64,000 nt of DNA from Kordiimonadaceae bacterium (GTDB lineage: Bacteria > Pseudomonadota > Alphaproteobacteria > Sphingomonadales > Kordiimonadaceae), in contig JAEPQB010000002.1 in the NCBI GenBank assembly GCA_017640725.1, positions 124,001-188,000 on the forward strand, written 5' to 3'. The number at the start of each line of letters is the position of its first letter. Position 1 is the first letter of the stretch. Below, piece by piece: positions 18,626-27,816 of the stretch. Below the pieces are notes generated by a model. The model saw only the letters and a program-made list of their open reading frames with translations. It ran no database searches and was not told where the DNA came from. The position numbers and the translations under genes were made by a program.

Positions 18626-19518
18626 AACAGGTTACACCGCGCTCTATCGGACAAACGCCGTGCGTTGGCTTTCAATCGAGCGGAAGCTTGATCTTCGATC
18701 CGACGAAACTCCGCAAGTGCGTTGCAGGCATCTTCAGGGGCCTCAAGGCGAATAAGCACGTCCGACAAATCCACCAAAGAATCAGCCCGGCGACTATGGT
18801 TTGGATGCTCTTCGATCAAACTCAGGAACATCTGCGCAGCTTCACCATTGCGGCCTTGTTGCATGTGAATACGACCCAGCCAGAATTTGGCATTGGCGGC
18901 TTGAGGGTCACCAGAATGCGCCTCCAAGAATTGTTCCATGGCAATACGGCCACTATCCAGGTCGTTGCTGCGCACAAACACAAAAGCATAGTCATAGCGC
19001 TCGGCCGCTGTGCCTTCAGGCAGTTGCACAGTTGGACCTTCAACCTCGGGCTCGGTCGGCAGGGCCGTTAATTGTTCACCACCTGATGCATCTGTCGGCT
19101 GGACTGGCGCTTGCTCCGGCACGGCTAGATCTGGAGCCGCTGAAGGACCACCGGACGCCAATTGCTGCTCGCGCTGCACAGCCATCTGCGTGCGCAATTG
19201 TTCCAGTGTCTCTGCCATTTCATTTTGACGATATTCAAATTCCTCCAGGCGACCGTTCAACTGCCGGATTTGGCGATCCAGCGTGCCCAGCCGCGCTGAC
19301 AAGTCTGCAAGCAAGCGACGGTCAGAAACATTGCCCGATGAAGCAGATGGCTGGGCAGCAATATCCACTTGCTCGCCGCTCAATCGGCGTTGCATCAACC
19401 GCAACTGGCGTTCCAATGCATCTATGCGTTCAGTCATGACGGCAGGACTGCTTTGAGCTGATGCAGGCAAAGTACAAGTAAGAAAAGCCAGAAAAGTCAG
19501 GGCCAACAGACGTTGCAT
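18622..19518 (-). CDS. ybgF: Tol-Pal system periplasmic protein YbgF/CpoB
   Basis: CpoB/YbgF works in the periplasm with TolA and the PBP1b complex to link outer-membrane constriction with septal peptidoglycan synthesis. The 298-residue protein has a signal peptide (cleavage after ASA, about residue 21), a coiled coil at about 27-115 rich in R, L, E and Q, a Pro/Ala-rich linker, and C-terminal TPR repeats beginning YDYAFVFVRSNDLDSG. Both the coil-TPR architecture and the position after pal support the call. A strong terminator separates it from pal, so it must have its own promoter or depend on read-through. Coupled to tilS by a 4-nt overlap. Confidence 0.9.
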   Translation of the reverse strand: MQRLLALTFLAFLTCTLPASAQSSPAVMTERIDALERQLRLMQRRLSGEQVDIAAQPSASSGNVSDRRLLADLSARLGTLDRQIRQLNGRLEEFEYRQNEMAETLEQLRTQMAVQREQQLASGGPSAAPDLAVPEQAPVQPTDASGGEQLTALPTEPEVEGPTVQLPEGTAAERYDYAFVFVRSNDLDSGRIAMEQFLEAHSGDPQAANAKFWLGRIHMQQGRNGEAAQMFLSLIEEHPNHSRRADSLVDLSDVLIRLEAPEDACNALAEFRRIEDQASARLKANARRLSDRARCNLF

Positions 19519-19571
19519 GAAGAGTGCTCCACTATTTTTTCGTGCCCATGTCTAACAAGGCAATGGGTCAC

Positions 19572-19613
19572 AAAAAAGACGGCCCCGCACCGTTGCGTTG
19601 ATGCGGGGCCGTC
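19572..19613 (-). terminator. Intrinsic terminator after pal
   Basis: A perfect 12-bp stem, GACGGCCCCGCA / TGCGGGGCCGTC (19578-19589 and 19602-19613), encloses a 12-nt loop. On the minus strand it is followed by six T (19577-19572). It begins 21 nt after the pal stop and would end most transcripts before ybgF. Confidence 0.9.
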
Positions 19614-19633
19614 GATTTAAACTTTATCGCCGA

Positions 19634-20209
19634 TTAGCGAACCGTCATCACCCCGCGGCGGTTTTGGCTCCAGGAAGATTCGCCGTTGCCAACAACTGCA
19701 GGGCGCTCTTTACCATAGCTGATCGTGTTTATGCGATTTGCCGAAACACCAAGTGCCATCAGATAGCTTTTAACCGCATTTGCGCGGCGCTCACCCAAGG
19801 CAAGGTTATATTCGCGTGTGCCACGCTCGTCACAGTGACCTTCAATCGTCACACGAGCACGGCTGTGATAATCAAGCCATTCAGCTTGTGAAGCTAGAGT
19901 TGCGCGCGCTTCGTCGGTCAGCTCTGAACTGTCATATGCGAAGAACACACGATCCCCGGCAAAGGCTTCAAGCGCTGATTGGCTCGCTGAGGCACCGAAG
20001 CGATCACGTGCCGCTTGTGCTTCCAATTCTTCCGCTGTCAATTGAGGAGTGGTAACCGCATCCGGTTGACCATTGTTGCCAGCTTGCTCTGTTCCGGCGT
20101 CCGGATCTGCAGGCACTCGGTCTGGCACAGGATCCTTGGAGCACGCAGCCAGCAACACTGCTGCTGCTGATAAAGTCAGAAATTTTTTACCCAGATGCAC
20201 GGACGTCAT
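19634..20209 (-). CDS. pal: Peptidoglycan-associated lipoprotein Pal
   Basis: Pal is an outer-membrane lipoprotein whose OmpA-like domain binds meso-diaminopimelate of peptidoglycan; with Tol proteins it keeps the envelope tight at the division site. The 191-residue protein has a signal peptide with lipobox LLAAC (Cys about 22), an acidic/proline-rich linker, and the OmpA domain (about 80-190) with TIEGHCDERGTREYNLALGERRA and ISYGKERP. The ATG at 20209 is chosen because GGAGGAG lies 6-7 nt upstream; the open frame beyond it lacks a signal sequence. Unlike the usual arrangement, tolQ, tolR, tolA and tolB are not upstream; pyrC is. Confidence 0.95.
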   Translation of the reverse strand: MTSVHLGKKFLTLSAAAVLLAACSKDPVPDRVPADPDAGTEQAGNNGQPDAVTTPQLTAEELEAQAARDRFGASASQSALEAFAGDRVFFAYDSSELTDEARATLASQAEWLDYHSRARVTIEGHCDERGTREYNLALGERRANAVKSYLMALGVSANRINTISYGKERPAVVGNGESSWSQNRRGVMTVR

Positions 20210-20295
20210 TATCGCTCCTCCAGTGAGATGGGTTTCCCCGCTAAAAACCATATTCCCCCGCGAGCCACAAAACGCCGCGAATTCAAACTCCGGCG

Positions 20296-20324
20296 ACTAT
20301 AGAACGCGAAATCACTATGATCAA
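20296..20324 (-). promoter_or_regulatory. Predicted sigma-70 type promoter of pal
   Basis: On the minus strand TTGATC (20324-20319) and TATAGT (20301-20296) are 17 nt apart; the -10 matches 5 of 6 and the -35 4 of 6. Transcription would start near 20289, leaving a leader of about 80 nt before the pal ATG. This fits pal being a monocistronic unit between its own promoter and the terminator at 19572. Confidence 0.5.
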
Positions 20325-20468
20325 GCGCCCAAAATAGGGCAAATGATTGTTTTCACGCCAATTTTATATTCAATTTTAGTTATGTGAACGAAAGGTGAGT
20401 TTTCCGGCAAACTTATGGGATAAATGGCCAGATATGACTGACCAACCGGACTTCGCCGCCTGCCTCAA

Positions 20469-21545
20469 TTATTCTGACTGAAGCCCAGCGAATTGCCACT
20501 GCAGCGTTTCACCCGCATGATGCAACACGACGTGGCTACCCGCCGCTGCCAAACTTTCAGGAACTTCAAGAGCGGTGCGTTTCAGGGCGATTTTTTGCTC
20601 GTTGAGCGGCAACCCATAAAAGTTTGGCCCATTCTCTGAAGCGAAGGATTCAAAATGCACGATGGCGTTTTCTTCTTCAAAAACAGTCAGATAGCTTTCA
20701 AGCGCATGGGGTGCATTATAAATGCCTGCGCAGCCGCACGACGATTCTTTAGCACCAACAACATGAGGCGCAGAGTCGGTGCCCAGGAAAAACTTTGTTG
20801 AACCTGATGTTGCAGCTTTTCTGAGTGCAAGCCGGTGCTCTTCTCGCTTGGCAACCGGCAGACAGTAATAATGCGGCCGAATCCCGCCCTGGAACATGGC
20901 ATTGCGGTTAAACTCAAGATGATGCGGCGTAATTGTTGCGGCCAGCGTTTGAGGGCCTGCCACCACGAAATCGGCAGCTTCTTTGGTTGTGATATGCTCA
21001 AAAACGACCTTCAGCGCGGGAAAGTTCGCCACGATATCCCTGAGCGTGCGCTCAATAAACACAGCTTCGCGATCAAAAATATCGATATCCGCATCCGTCA
21101 CTTCACCGTGGATCAGCAGCGGCATGCCGATGCGCTCCATTTCGGCAAAAACGGGATAGATGTTTTTGGCGTCGGTCACGCCGTGGCTGGAATTTGTGGT
21201 GGCATTGGCTGGATACAGCTTGCAGGCCGTGAAGACACCTTCCTGAAAGCCCCGCGATACCTCTGCAGGGTCAATGTCATCGGTCAGATAACACGTCATC
21301 AGCGGCGTAAAACTCAGTGCAGGATCTACAGCCGCCACAATTCTCTGGCGGTACGCATCCGCTGCCGCAACAGTCGTCACGGGAGGGGACAGGTTCGGCA
21401 TTACAATCGCCCGCGCAAACTGACGCGCGGTGTGGTTCGCCACTGCTTTCAGCATGTCACCATCGCGAAGGTGCACGTGCCAATCATCCGGACGACGAAT
21501 TACTAGCGTGTCAGAAACTAAATTGTTTGCAGGTGAATCAGACAT
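20469..21545 (-). CDS. pyrC: Dihydroorotase
   Basis: PyrC cyclises carbamoyl aspartate to dihydroorotate in pyrimidine synthesis (EC 3.5.2.3). The 358-residue protein is the compact E. coli type: [13 protein letters not shown] holds the first metal histidines, [15 protein letters not shown] the carboxylated lysine, LIHGEV and FEHITT the next metal ligands, and FLGTDSAPH the catalytic Asp. It is a single gene here; the 155-nt gap to the divergent ygfZ should hold both promoters. Its end lies 144 nt before the predicted pal promoter. Confidence 0.95.
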   Translation of the reverse strand: MSDSPANNLVSDTLVIRRPDDWHVHLRDGDMLKAVANHTARQFARAIVMPNLSPPVTTVAAADAYRQRIVAAVDPALSFTPLMTCYLTDDIDPAEVSRGFQEGVFTACKLYPANATTNSSHGVTDAKNIYPVFAEMERIGMPLLIHGEVTDADIDIFDREAVFIERTLRDIVANFPALKVVFEHITTKEAADFVVAGPQTLAATITPHHLEFNRNAMFQGGIRPHYYCLPVAKREEHRLALRKAATSGSTKFFLGTDSAPHVVGAKESSCGCAGIYNAPHALESYLTVFEEENAIVHFESFASENGPNFYGLPLNEQKIALKRTALEVPESLAAAGSHVVLHHAGETLQWQFAGLQSE

Positions 21546-21700
21546 ACGTGCCTCGGGTGACGATTAATGTGGGCCTTTCTTACAGTTCGCCATGCTGGCT
21601 GACAACCGCAGGCCACAAGAATTTTTGATAGTTTGCTTGTATCTCTTGGCAGCCTTGCTATCTCATCAGTCAAAGGCACCCTTGGAAAGCGAGTTATGGT

Positions 21701-22501
21701 ATGGCTGAAGTTCTAAAGCTGGAAGACCGCGGCGCTGTGCGCCTGACTGGGCCAGATAGCAAATCGCTGTTGCAGGGCCTGATCACCAGCGACATCGCAG
21801 ACCTTAAAGAAAACAATGCTTTGTACGCGGCTTTACTCACACCGCAGGGGAAGTTTTTGTTTGAAATGATCATTGTTCAAGACGGCGCTGACCTGCTTCT
21901 TGATGTGGAACAGGCCCGCAAGCCAGACCTGCTGCGACGACTGATGATGTACAAGCTGCGGGCTGACGTTGAAATTGTCGATGAGCCCGCTGGCGTATGG
22001 GCTTTGTTTGATGGGAATACTGAGCTAGGTGTCGCATACGCAGACCCCCGTCACAAAGCCATGCACCAGCGGGTGATCAGTGACGCCAATCCGGCGCCGG
22101 ACGCCTCTTTATTAGCAATCGAAAAATATGAAGAGCGACGCATCCGGCACGGTGTGCCAGACAGCAGCCGCGACATGAAAGTGGAAAAAGACTTCTGGTT
22201 GGAAACCGATGCCGAACGCCTGAACGGTGTTTCTTTCACCAAGGGTTGTTTTGTCGGCCAGGAACTCACGGCCCGCATGAAACATCGCATGACGTTGAAG
22301 AAAAAACTGGTCACTATCAAGTCAGATGGTGCCGATATTCCTGCGGGCGTCGACATCAAAACTACCGACGGGAAAACAGCGGGTGATGTACGCACCAGTT
22401 GCGGCCCCTATGCGATCGCGTATTTCAGATTGGAATATCTTGACCAGCCCCTCACCGCAAACGGTGTTCCCGTTACGGTTGCTGATCACAATTTAAACTA
22501 A
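21701..22501 (+). CDS. ygfZ: Folate-binding protein YgfZ (iron-sulfur cluster repair/assembly factor)
   Basis: YgfZ-family proteins bind tetrahydrofolate and help keep certain iron-sulfur enzymes such as MiaB active. The 266-residue protein has the aminomethyltransferase-like fold and the diagnostic motif FTKGCFVGQELTARM (K-G-C-x-x-G-Q-E) near residue 185, plus LLQGLITSDI near the N terminus. The gene is divergent from pyrC. The ATG follows a purine-rich stretch (AAAGCGAG). Annotations as GcvT-like are common, but the KGCFVGQE motif separates it. Confidence 0.9.
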   Translation: MAEVLKLEDRGAVRLTGPDSKSLLQGLITSDIADLKENNALYAALLTPQGKFLFEMIIVQDGADLLLDVEQARKPDLLRRLMMYKLRADVEIVDEPAGVWALFDGNTELGVAYADPRHKAMHQRVISDANPAPDASLLAIEKYEERRIRHGVPDSSRDMKVEKDFWLETDAERLNGVSFTKGCFVGQELTARMKHRMTLKKKLVTIKSDGADIPAGVDIKTTDGKTAGDVRTSCGPYAIAYFRLEYLDQPLTANGVPVTVADHNLN

Positions 22502-22544
22502 ATACAGTTTTTTCTTGGCGACCCCGCGTGCATTGGGCATGCTT

Positions 22545-22560
22545 AGTGTACGTGTACACT
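22545..22560. repeat. 16-bp near-palindrome upstream of a small ORF, possible operator
   Basis: AGTGTAC-GT-GTACACT has perfect 7-bp arms around two bases. It ends 16 nt before the ATG of the 40-residue ORF at 22577, where a repressor would block initiation or the ribosome. The arm composition is typical of dimeric helix-turn-helix regulators such as TetR types. No regulator gene is adjacent. Confidence 0.4.
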
Positions 22561-22576
22561 TGGTTGGGGTTCGAAA

Positions 22577-22699
22577 ATGACTAAATCTAAGAAACAGCGT
22601 ACGTCGGAAGCTCAGTCCGACGAAGACGTCAAAAAGCTGCTGCTTCTCGTGGTCTCCGTCGCGACAGTGATTGTTATACTTTATGTAACGTCAGGGTAG
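22577..22699 (+). CDS. Small single-pass membrane protein (40 residues), hypothetical
   Basis: An ATG ORF of 40 codons encodes a polar, lysine- and glutamate-rich N-terminal half (residues 1-20) and one hydrophobic helix (about 21-37, LLLLVVSVATVIVILYV). This is a classic small-protein layout with a cytoplasmic head. A weak ribosome site (GGGG, 6 nt upstream) and a 16-bp palindrome stand just before it. It lies 75 nt after ygfZ and ends 12 nt before the convergent ppdK stop. No family recognised. The clean charge/hydrophobic partition favours a real gene over chance. Confidence 0.5.
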   Translation: MTKSKKQRTSEAQSDEDVKKLLLLVVSVATVIVILYVTSG

Positions 22700-22710
22700 C
22701 GGCCGAAGCG

Positions 22711-25371
22711 CTAGTCCCTCAATGCAGCCTGCGCGGCAGCAAGCCGGGCAATCGGCACGCGGAACGGTGAACAGCTGACATAGTCAAGGCCCACACGGTG
22801 GCAAAACTCTACGCTTGCCGGGTCGCCGCCGTGCTCACCGCATATGCCGAGCTTGAGGTCTGTTTTGGTTTCCCGACCACGCTCTGCGCCCAGCTTAACC
22901 AGTTCGCCAACGCCCTCCTGGTCAATGGAAACAAACGGGTCCTGAGCGAAGATATCATCTTTGACATATTGCTCCAGGAAGCGCGCTGCATCGTCACGGC
23001 TGATGCCAATTGCAGTTTGCGTCAGGTCGTTGGTGCCAAATGAGAAGAAGTCCGCAGCATTCGCGATGGAACCAGCCTGCAATGCGGCACGCGGGAGTTC
23101 GATCATGGTGCCGACCATATAGTCGACGGAATGACCGGTTTCCGCAAACACCTCTTTTGCAACCGCATCAACATGGGCGCGCAAGGTCGCCAGCTCTTTC
23201 TCGGTCGCAACAAGCGGGATCATGACCTCAGGTACAACCGTATCGCCGGTTTCTTTTTCAACCGCGATGGCGGCCTCAAAAATCGCGCGCGCCTGCATCT
23301 CATAAATTTCGGGGTATGTGATTCCAAGCCGACAACCACGGTGGCCCAGCATCGGGTTGAATTCATGCAGTTCCGACGCCCGGCGCTTCAGTTTTTCAAC
23401 ATCGGCACCAATCGCTTTGGCCACATCTTCAAATTCTTCGGCTTCGCGCGGCAGGAACTCGTGCAGCGGCGGATCCAGCAGGCGGATTGTAACCGGCAGG
23501 CCGCGCATGATTTTGAAAATCTCTTCAAAGTCGCCGCGCTGCATCGGCAGCAGTTTCTCTAGCGCTTCCTTGCGACCGGGGAGGTCTTCAGCAAGGATCA
23601 TCTGACGTACGGCAATGATACGCTCGCCTTCAAAGAACATATGTTCGGTCCGGCAAAGGCCGATACCCTCCGCGCCAAATTCGCGCGCTGTTGCCGTGTC
23701 TGTCGGCGTGTCAGAATTGGTGCGTACGCGCATCTTGCGGTGGCTGTCTGCCCATTCCATTAGGATCGCGAAATCGCCCGCAAGTTCTGGCTGCAGCGTC
23801 TTCACTTCACCGATCATTACGTCGCCTGTTGCGCCGTCGATGGTGATCAGGTCACCCTTTTTAACTTCGCGGCCCATACAGGTCATGATGCCGGTCTTGC
23901 CGTCGATGCGAAGCTGGCCCGCACCTGACACACAAGGCGTGCCCATACCGCGTGCAACAACTGCAGCGTGGCTGGTCATGCCACCACGCGCGGTCAAAAC
24001 ACCGCGGGCCGCGTGCATGCCATGAATATCTTCCGGGCTGGTTTCCACCCGGCACAGAATGACATCCTTGCCTTCTTTCGCCCAGGCTTCGGCTTCGTCT
24101 GCGTCAAACACGGCGGCGCCTGCGGCCGCACCCGGCGACGCTGGCAAACCGCGTGTTAAGATGTCACGCGGTGCGTCTGGGTCGAGCGTTGGGTGCAAAA
24201 GCTGATCCAGGGCGCCCGGCTCAACGCGCATAACGGCGGTTTTTTCGTCAATCAGGCCCTCAGCCTGCATATCAACCGCGATCTTGAGTGCTGCCTTGGC
24301 AGTCCGCTTGCCGGACCGGGTTTGCAACATCCACAGCTTGCCGCGCTGAACGGTAAACTCAATGTCCTGCATATCGCGGTAATGCTGCTCTAACTTTTCA
24401 AACACATCTGCGAGCTGGCCATAAACTTCCGGCAGGCTTTCTTCCATCGACGGCGCAGTTGCACCCGCAGCTTCGCGTGCGCGTTTTGTCAGGTTCTGCG
24501 GTGTGCGAATACCTGCCACCACATCTTCCCCCTGCGCGTTGATGAGATATTCGCCGTAAATCTCATTTTCGCCCGTTGATGGGTCACGCGTGAAAGCAAC
24601 GCCAGTTGCCGATGTTTCGCCCATGTTGCCAAAAACCATGGCCTGCACGTTAACGGCAGTGCCCCAGCTTTCCGGGATGTTATTGAGCTTGCGGTAAACC
24701 TTCGCGCGCTCGATGCGCCAGCTACCGAACACGGCGCCGATTGCGCCCCACAGCTGCTCGCGCACATCTTGCGGGAACGGGCGGCCAAGCTCTTCTTCGG
24801 TTTTGGCTTTAAAGCGCTGCGCCAGCTCTTTCCAGTCATCCGCGCCAAGGTCCGTATCCAGGTCAACACCGATCTCTTCCTTATGGATCTCGATCAGTTC
24901 TTCGAAATGATAATGGTCCACGCCCAACACCACGTCAGAATACATCTGGATAAAGCGGCGGTAGCTGTCCCACGCAAAGCGTGGGTTTTCACTGTTAATA
25001 GCAAGGCCTTCAACGGTTTCATCATTGAGGCCAAGGTTCAGGACCGTGTCCATCATGCCGGGCATGGAAACCCGCGCACCCGAGCGAACGGACACGAGCA
25101 GAGGATTAGACGCATCGCCAAACTTGGCGCCAACGCTCGCCTCAATGCCGGCAATCGCGGCGTCAACGTCGCCTTCAAGCTCAGTCGGGTAGCTATGGCC
25201 GTTATCGTAATAATACGTGCAGACTTCGGTGGTGATCGTGAGGCCTGGTGGCACTGGCAGGCCGAGGGAGGCCATTTCTGCAAGGTTCGCGCCCTTACCG
25301 CCCAAAAGGTTTTTCATATCAGCCCGGCCATCTGCCGCGCCGTCACCGAAGGTATACACCCATTTGGTCAT
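22711..25371 (-). CDS. ppdK: Pyruvate, phosphate dikinase
   Basis: PPDK interconverts pyruvate, ATP and Pi with PEP, AMP and PPi (EC 2.7.9.1), letting the cell make PEP from pyruvate or use it in glycolysis. The 886-residue protein has the N-terminal ATP-grasp domain ([40 protein letters not shown]), the swivelling phosphohistidine domain [19 protein letters not shown], and the C-terminal PEP/pyruvate TIM barrel with [17 protein letters not shown] and [11 protein letters not shown] containing the catalytic Cys. All key residues are present. It lies 105 nt after glyS on the same strand; a tandem 17-nt repeat occupies that gap. Confidence 0.96.
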   Translation of the reverse strand: MTKWVYTFGDGAADGRADMKNLLGGKGANLAEMASLGLPVPPGLTITTEVCTYYYDNGHSYPTELEGDVDAAIAGIEASVGAKFGDASNPLLVSVRSGARVSMPGMMDTVLNLGLNDETVEGLAINSENPRFAWDSYRRFIQMYSDVVLGVDHYHFEELIEIHKEEIGVDLDTDLGADDWKELAQRFKAKTEEELGRPFPQDVREQLWGAIGAVFGSWRIERAKVYRKLNNIPESWGTAVNVQAMVFGNMGETSATGVAFTRDPSTGENEIYGEYLINAQGEDVVAGIRTPQNLTKRAREAAGATAPSMEESLPEVYGQLADVFEKLEQHYRDMQDIEFTVQRGKLWMLQTRSGKRTAKAALKIAVDMQAEGLIDEKTAVMRVEPGALDQLLHPTLDPDAPRDILTRGLPASPGAAAGAAVFDADEAEAWAKEGKDVILCRVETSPEDIHGMHAARGVLTARGGMTSHAAVVARGMGTPCVSGAGQLRIDGKTGIMTCMGREVKKGDLITIDGATGDVMIGEVKTLQPELAGDFAILMEWADSHRKMRVRTNSDTPTDTATAREFGAEGIGLCRTEHMFFEGERIIAVRQMILAEDLPGRKEALEKLLPMQRGDFEEIFKIMRGLPVTIRLLDPPLHEFLPREAEEFEDVAKAIGADVEKLKRRASELHEFNPMLGHRGCRLGITYPEIYEMQARAIFEAAIAVEKETGDTVVPEVMIPLVATEKELATLRAHVDAVAKEVFAETGHSVDYMVGTMIELPRAALQAGSIANAADFFSFGTNDLTQTAIGISRDDAARFLEQYVKDDIFAQDPFVSIDQEGVGELVKLGAERGRETKTDLKLGICGEHGGDPASVEFCHRVGLDYVSCSPFRVPIARLAAAQAALRD

Positions 25372-25434
25372 ACGATTTTCAGTCCTTGTACTTGATGCTC
25401 TCGCACCGCTTCACTTCGCCCAAAGTGATATTGA

Positions 25435-25468
25435 CCCGACTAACTATAGTGCCCGACTAACAATAGTT
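25435..25468. repeat. Two tandem 17-nt repeats upstream of ppdK
   Basis: CCCGACTAACTATAGTG (25435-25451) is followed directly by CCCGACTAACAATAGTT (25452-25468), 15 of 17 bases identical. The pair lies between the glyS stop and the ppdK start, about 65 nt upstream of the ppdK ATG. On the ppdK strand each unit includes a -10-like hexamer (TATTGT, TATAGT). It may be a duplicated promoter element or regulator site. Confidence 0.5.
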
Positions 25469-25476
25469 CCCTTTGG

Positions 25477-27813
25477 CTACCCTTCAATCACACTGAAGTC
25501 TGCAACCGTATTGACGGCACTTCTGATTTCGCTGAGCAGCGCAAGGCGGTTGGCCCGCACATCAGCTTCGTCAGCGTTTACGATGACTTTGTCAAAGAAG
25601 ATGTCAATTGGCGCACGCAAGCCCGAGAGCGCCGCCATCGCACCTTCGAAATCTTCAGAAATCAGCGCGTTTTCCGCGGCTTCTTTGGCACTCGCCAGCG
25701 CGCCTGATAGCGCCTCAGCTTCAGTGGCAGCAAGCTTGCCCACCTCAACAGGCTTGTCGTACGACACGCCGTCTTTCTTCTCTTCGATCTTGAGAATGTT
25801 CGCCGCGCGCTTGTAACCCGCCAGCAGGTTGGCACCATCGTCGCTTTCAAGGAAAGCAGACAGGGCCGCAACCCGGTTCAGAATACGCACCAGATCATCA
25901 TCGCCCTTGGCAAAAACGGCATCAATCAAGTCATGCCGCACGCCCTTATCGCGCTGCTGAACCTTCAGGCGGTCACCGAAAAAATTGAGGAGGTCAACAA
26001 TGCAATGCTTTGGATCAGCAAACAAAACCCATGCGTTTGCTTTGGCGGCTTTAGCTTCGTCCGTATACAAAATAGCCTGATCATCTGGTTCGGCATCGGG
26101 CTGTACAAATCCCGCTTCTATCGCCTTACTTCGGCTAATTTCATCTTGATACCTTAACTCGCTCTCAAAAATCCCAACGTCATCCAAAAATGCTCTAGTT
26201 TTTTCAAAAACGAAATGCATTTGAATAACGTCTTTGCCCAGAATTGTTTTCTCGCCGCGCGAATATCTTCGAAACTCAATGAATATGTATGAACTCAAAG
26301 CTGCCTTCAGCAAAACTTCCAACTCAATATTTAGGCGATTCTCAGTGATCAAGCGAATAACGCCAAGGGCCGCACGGCGTAGCGCGTATGGGTCTTTCGA
26401 CCCCGTTGGTTTTTGATTAATGCCAAAGAAACCAACCAGTGTGTCGAGTTTTTCCGCAAGCGCGACAGCAATCGAAACAGGCTCGCTCGGGCAATCATCA
26501 GATGGGCCAAGCGGTGCGTAATGGTCGCGGATGGCGTTCGCAACAGCATCGCTTTCGCCCTGTGCCTGCGCATAATAACGGCCCATCACGCCCTGCACCT
26601 CAGGGAATTCGTAAACCATGCCGGAAACAAGGTCTGCTTTTGCGAGTTCTGCTGCGCGCTCTGCTGCGTCAGCGTCACAGCCCGGGATAAAGTCGGCCAG
26701 ATAACGTGACAGTTTTTTCATGCGCTCCACGCGCTCCGCGACTGTGCCCAGGTCAATGTGAAACACAATCTCTTCGAGGGCAGGAAGGTTATCTTCCAGC
26801 TTGCCCTTCAGGTCCTGTTCCCAGAAGAATTTGGCATCCGACAGGCGCGCATCAATTACACGCTCGTTGCCGCCTGTGACGGCACTGCCGTCATCTGAAG
26901 GCTCGATGTTCGCCGTGAAGATGAATTTGTTCGCGAGCTTGCCAGTCGCCGGGTCGCGGGTCACCAGGTATTTCTGATCCTTCTTCATGGTCAGGATCAA
27001 AACTTCTTCTGGCACCTCCAGGAAGCTGGCGTCAAAGCTGCCGATCATGGGCACAGGCCATTCCACAAGGCCTGCGACTTCTGCAATCAGCCCCTCGTCA
27101 GCTACCAGCTCTAGCCCGGCTGCGCTCGCGAGCGTTTGGGCTGTGTCGTGAACCAGTGTTTGGCGACGTGCCGGATCGAGGATGACTTTATGGTCCAACA
27201 GCTTCTGTTTGTAATCGGCAAAATCAGAAACCGAAAATTCGTCTGGCGCCATAAAGCGATGGCCACGCGTTGTGTTGCCCGACTTTATGCCGTCAACTTC
27301 CAGGTCAACCACTGCGCCGTCAAACAGGCATAGAATTGAATGCAAGGGGCGCACCCAGCGCAGAGAAGTCGAATCTTTGCTTTTGGTGCCCCAGCGCTGA
27401 GACTTGGGCCATGGGAAGTTTTTCACTGTGTCGGCGAGTGCCTCGGCGATCACATCAGACGCTGCCCTGCCCTCACGCTCAATAATGGCGTAGAGGAAGG
27501 TGCCTTTTTTATCCGCGCGCTCCACAAGGTCTTCGCGCGCCACACCGGCACCACGCAGAAAACCTTCAATCGCTTTTTCAGGCGCATCAGCCCGAGGACC
27601 GCGGCGTTCTTCGCGCACATCAGGTGTGCTCTCAGGAATGCCCGTCATATGAAGCGCAAGTCGGCGCGGCGTTGCGAACGCATCTGCACCGTCAAATGAC
27701 AGACCCGCAGCCTTGAGCGCTTCGCCCATCAGGCGCTTGAGGTCGCCCGCTGCTTTCGCCTGCATGCGCGCCGGGATTTCTTCGGAAAAAAGTTCAATCA
27801 GGAGATCAGCCAT
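25477..27813 (-). CDS. glyS: Glycyl-tRNA synthetase beta subunit
   Basis: GlyS is the tRNA-binding subunit of the alpha2-beta2 glycyl-tRNA synthetase (EC 6.1.1.14). The N terminus LLIELFSEEIPARMQ, FATPRRLA, ILTMKKDQKYL, and KPTGSKDPYALRRAALGVIRL followed later by DRLKVQQRDKGVRHDLIDAVF and YKRAANIL are family hallmarks, and a C-terminal anticodon-binding-like domain is present. At 778 residues it is clearly longer than the usual ~690-700. The excess lies at about residues 491-605 (nt 26000-26343), where the coding sequence is visibly more AT-rich than its surroundings; this looks like an inserted or fast-evolving segment. The gene starts 4 nt after glyQ. Confidence 0.95.
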   Translation of the reverse strand: MADLLIELFSEEIPARMQAKAAGDLKRLMGEALKAAGLSFDGADAFATPRRLALHMTGIPESTPDVREERRGPRADAPEKAIEGFLRGAGVAREDLVERADKKGTFLYAIIEREGRAASDVIAEALADTVKNFPWPKSQRWGTKSKDSTSLRWVRPLHSILCLFDGAVVDLEVDGIKSGNTTRGHRFMAPDEFSVSDFADYKQKLLDHKVILDPARRQTLVHDTAQTLASAAGLELVADEGLIAEVAGLVEWPVPMIGSFDASFLEVPEEVLILTMKKDQKYLVTRDPATGKLANKFIFTANIEPSDDGSAVTGGNERVIDARLSDAKFFWEQDLKGKLEDNLPALEEIVFHIDLGTVAERVERMKKLSRYLADFIPGCDADAAERAAELAKADLVSGMVYEFPEVQGVMGRYYAQAQGESDAVANAIRDHYAPLGPSDDCPSEPVSIAVALAEKLDTLVGFFGINQKPTGSKDPYALRRAALGVIRLITENRLNIELEVLLKAALSSYIFIEFRRYSRGEKTILGKDVIQMHFVFEKTRAFLDDVGIFESELRYQDEISRSKAIEAGFVQPDAEPDDQAILYTDEAKAAKANAWVLFADPKHCIVDLLNFFGDRLKVQQRDKGVRHDLIDAVFAKGDDDLVRILNRVAALSAFLESDDGANLLAGYKRAANILKIEEKKDGVSYDKPVEVGKLAATEAEALSGALASAKEAAENALISEDFEGAMAALSGLRAPIDIFFDKVIVNADEADVRANRLALLSEIRSAVNTVADFSVIEG

Positions 27814-27816
27814 GAC

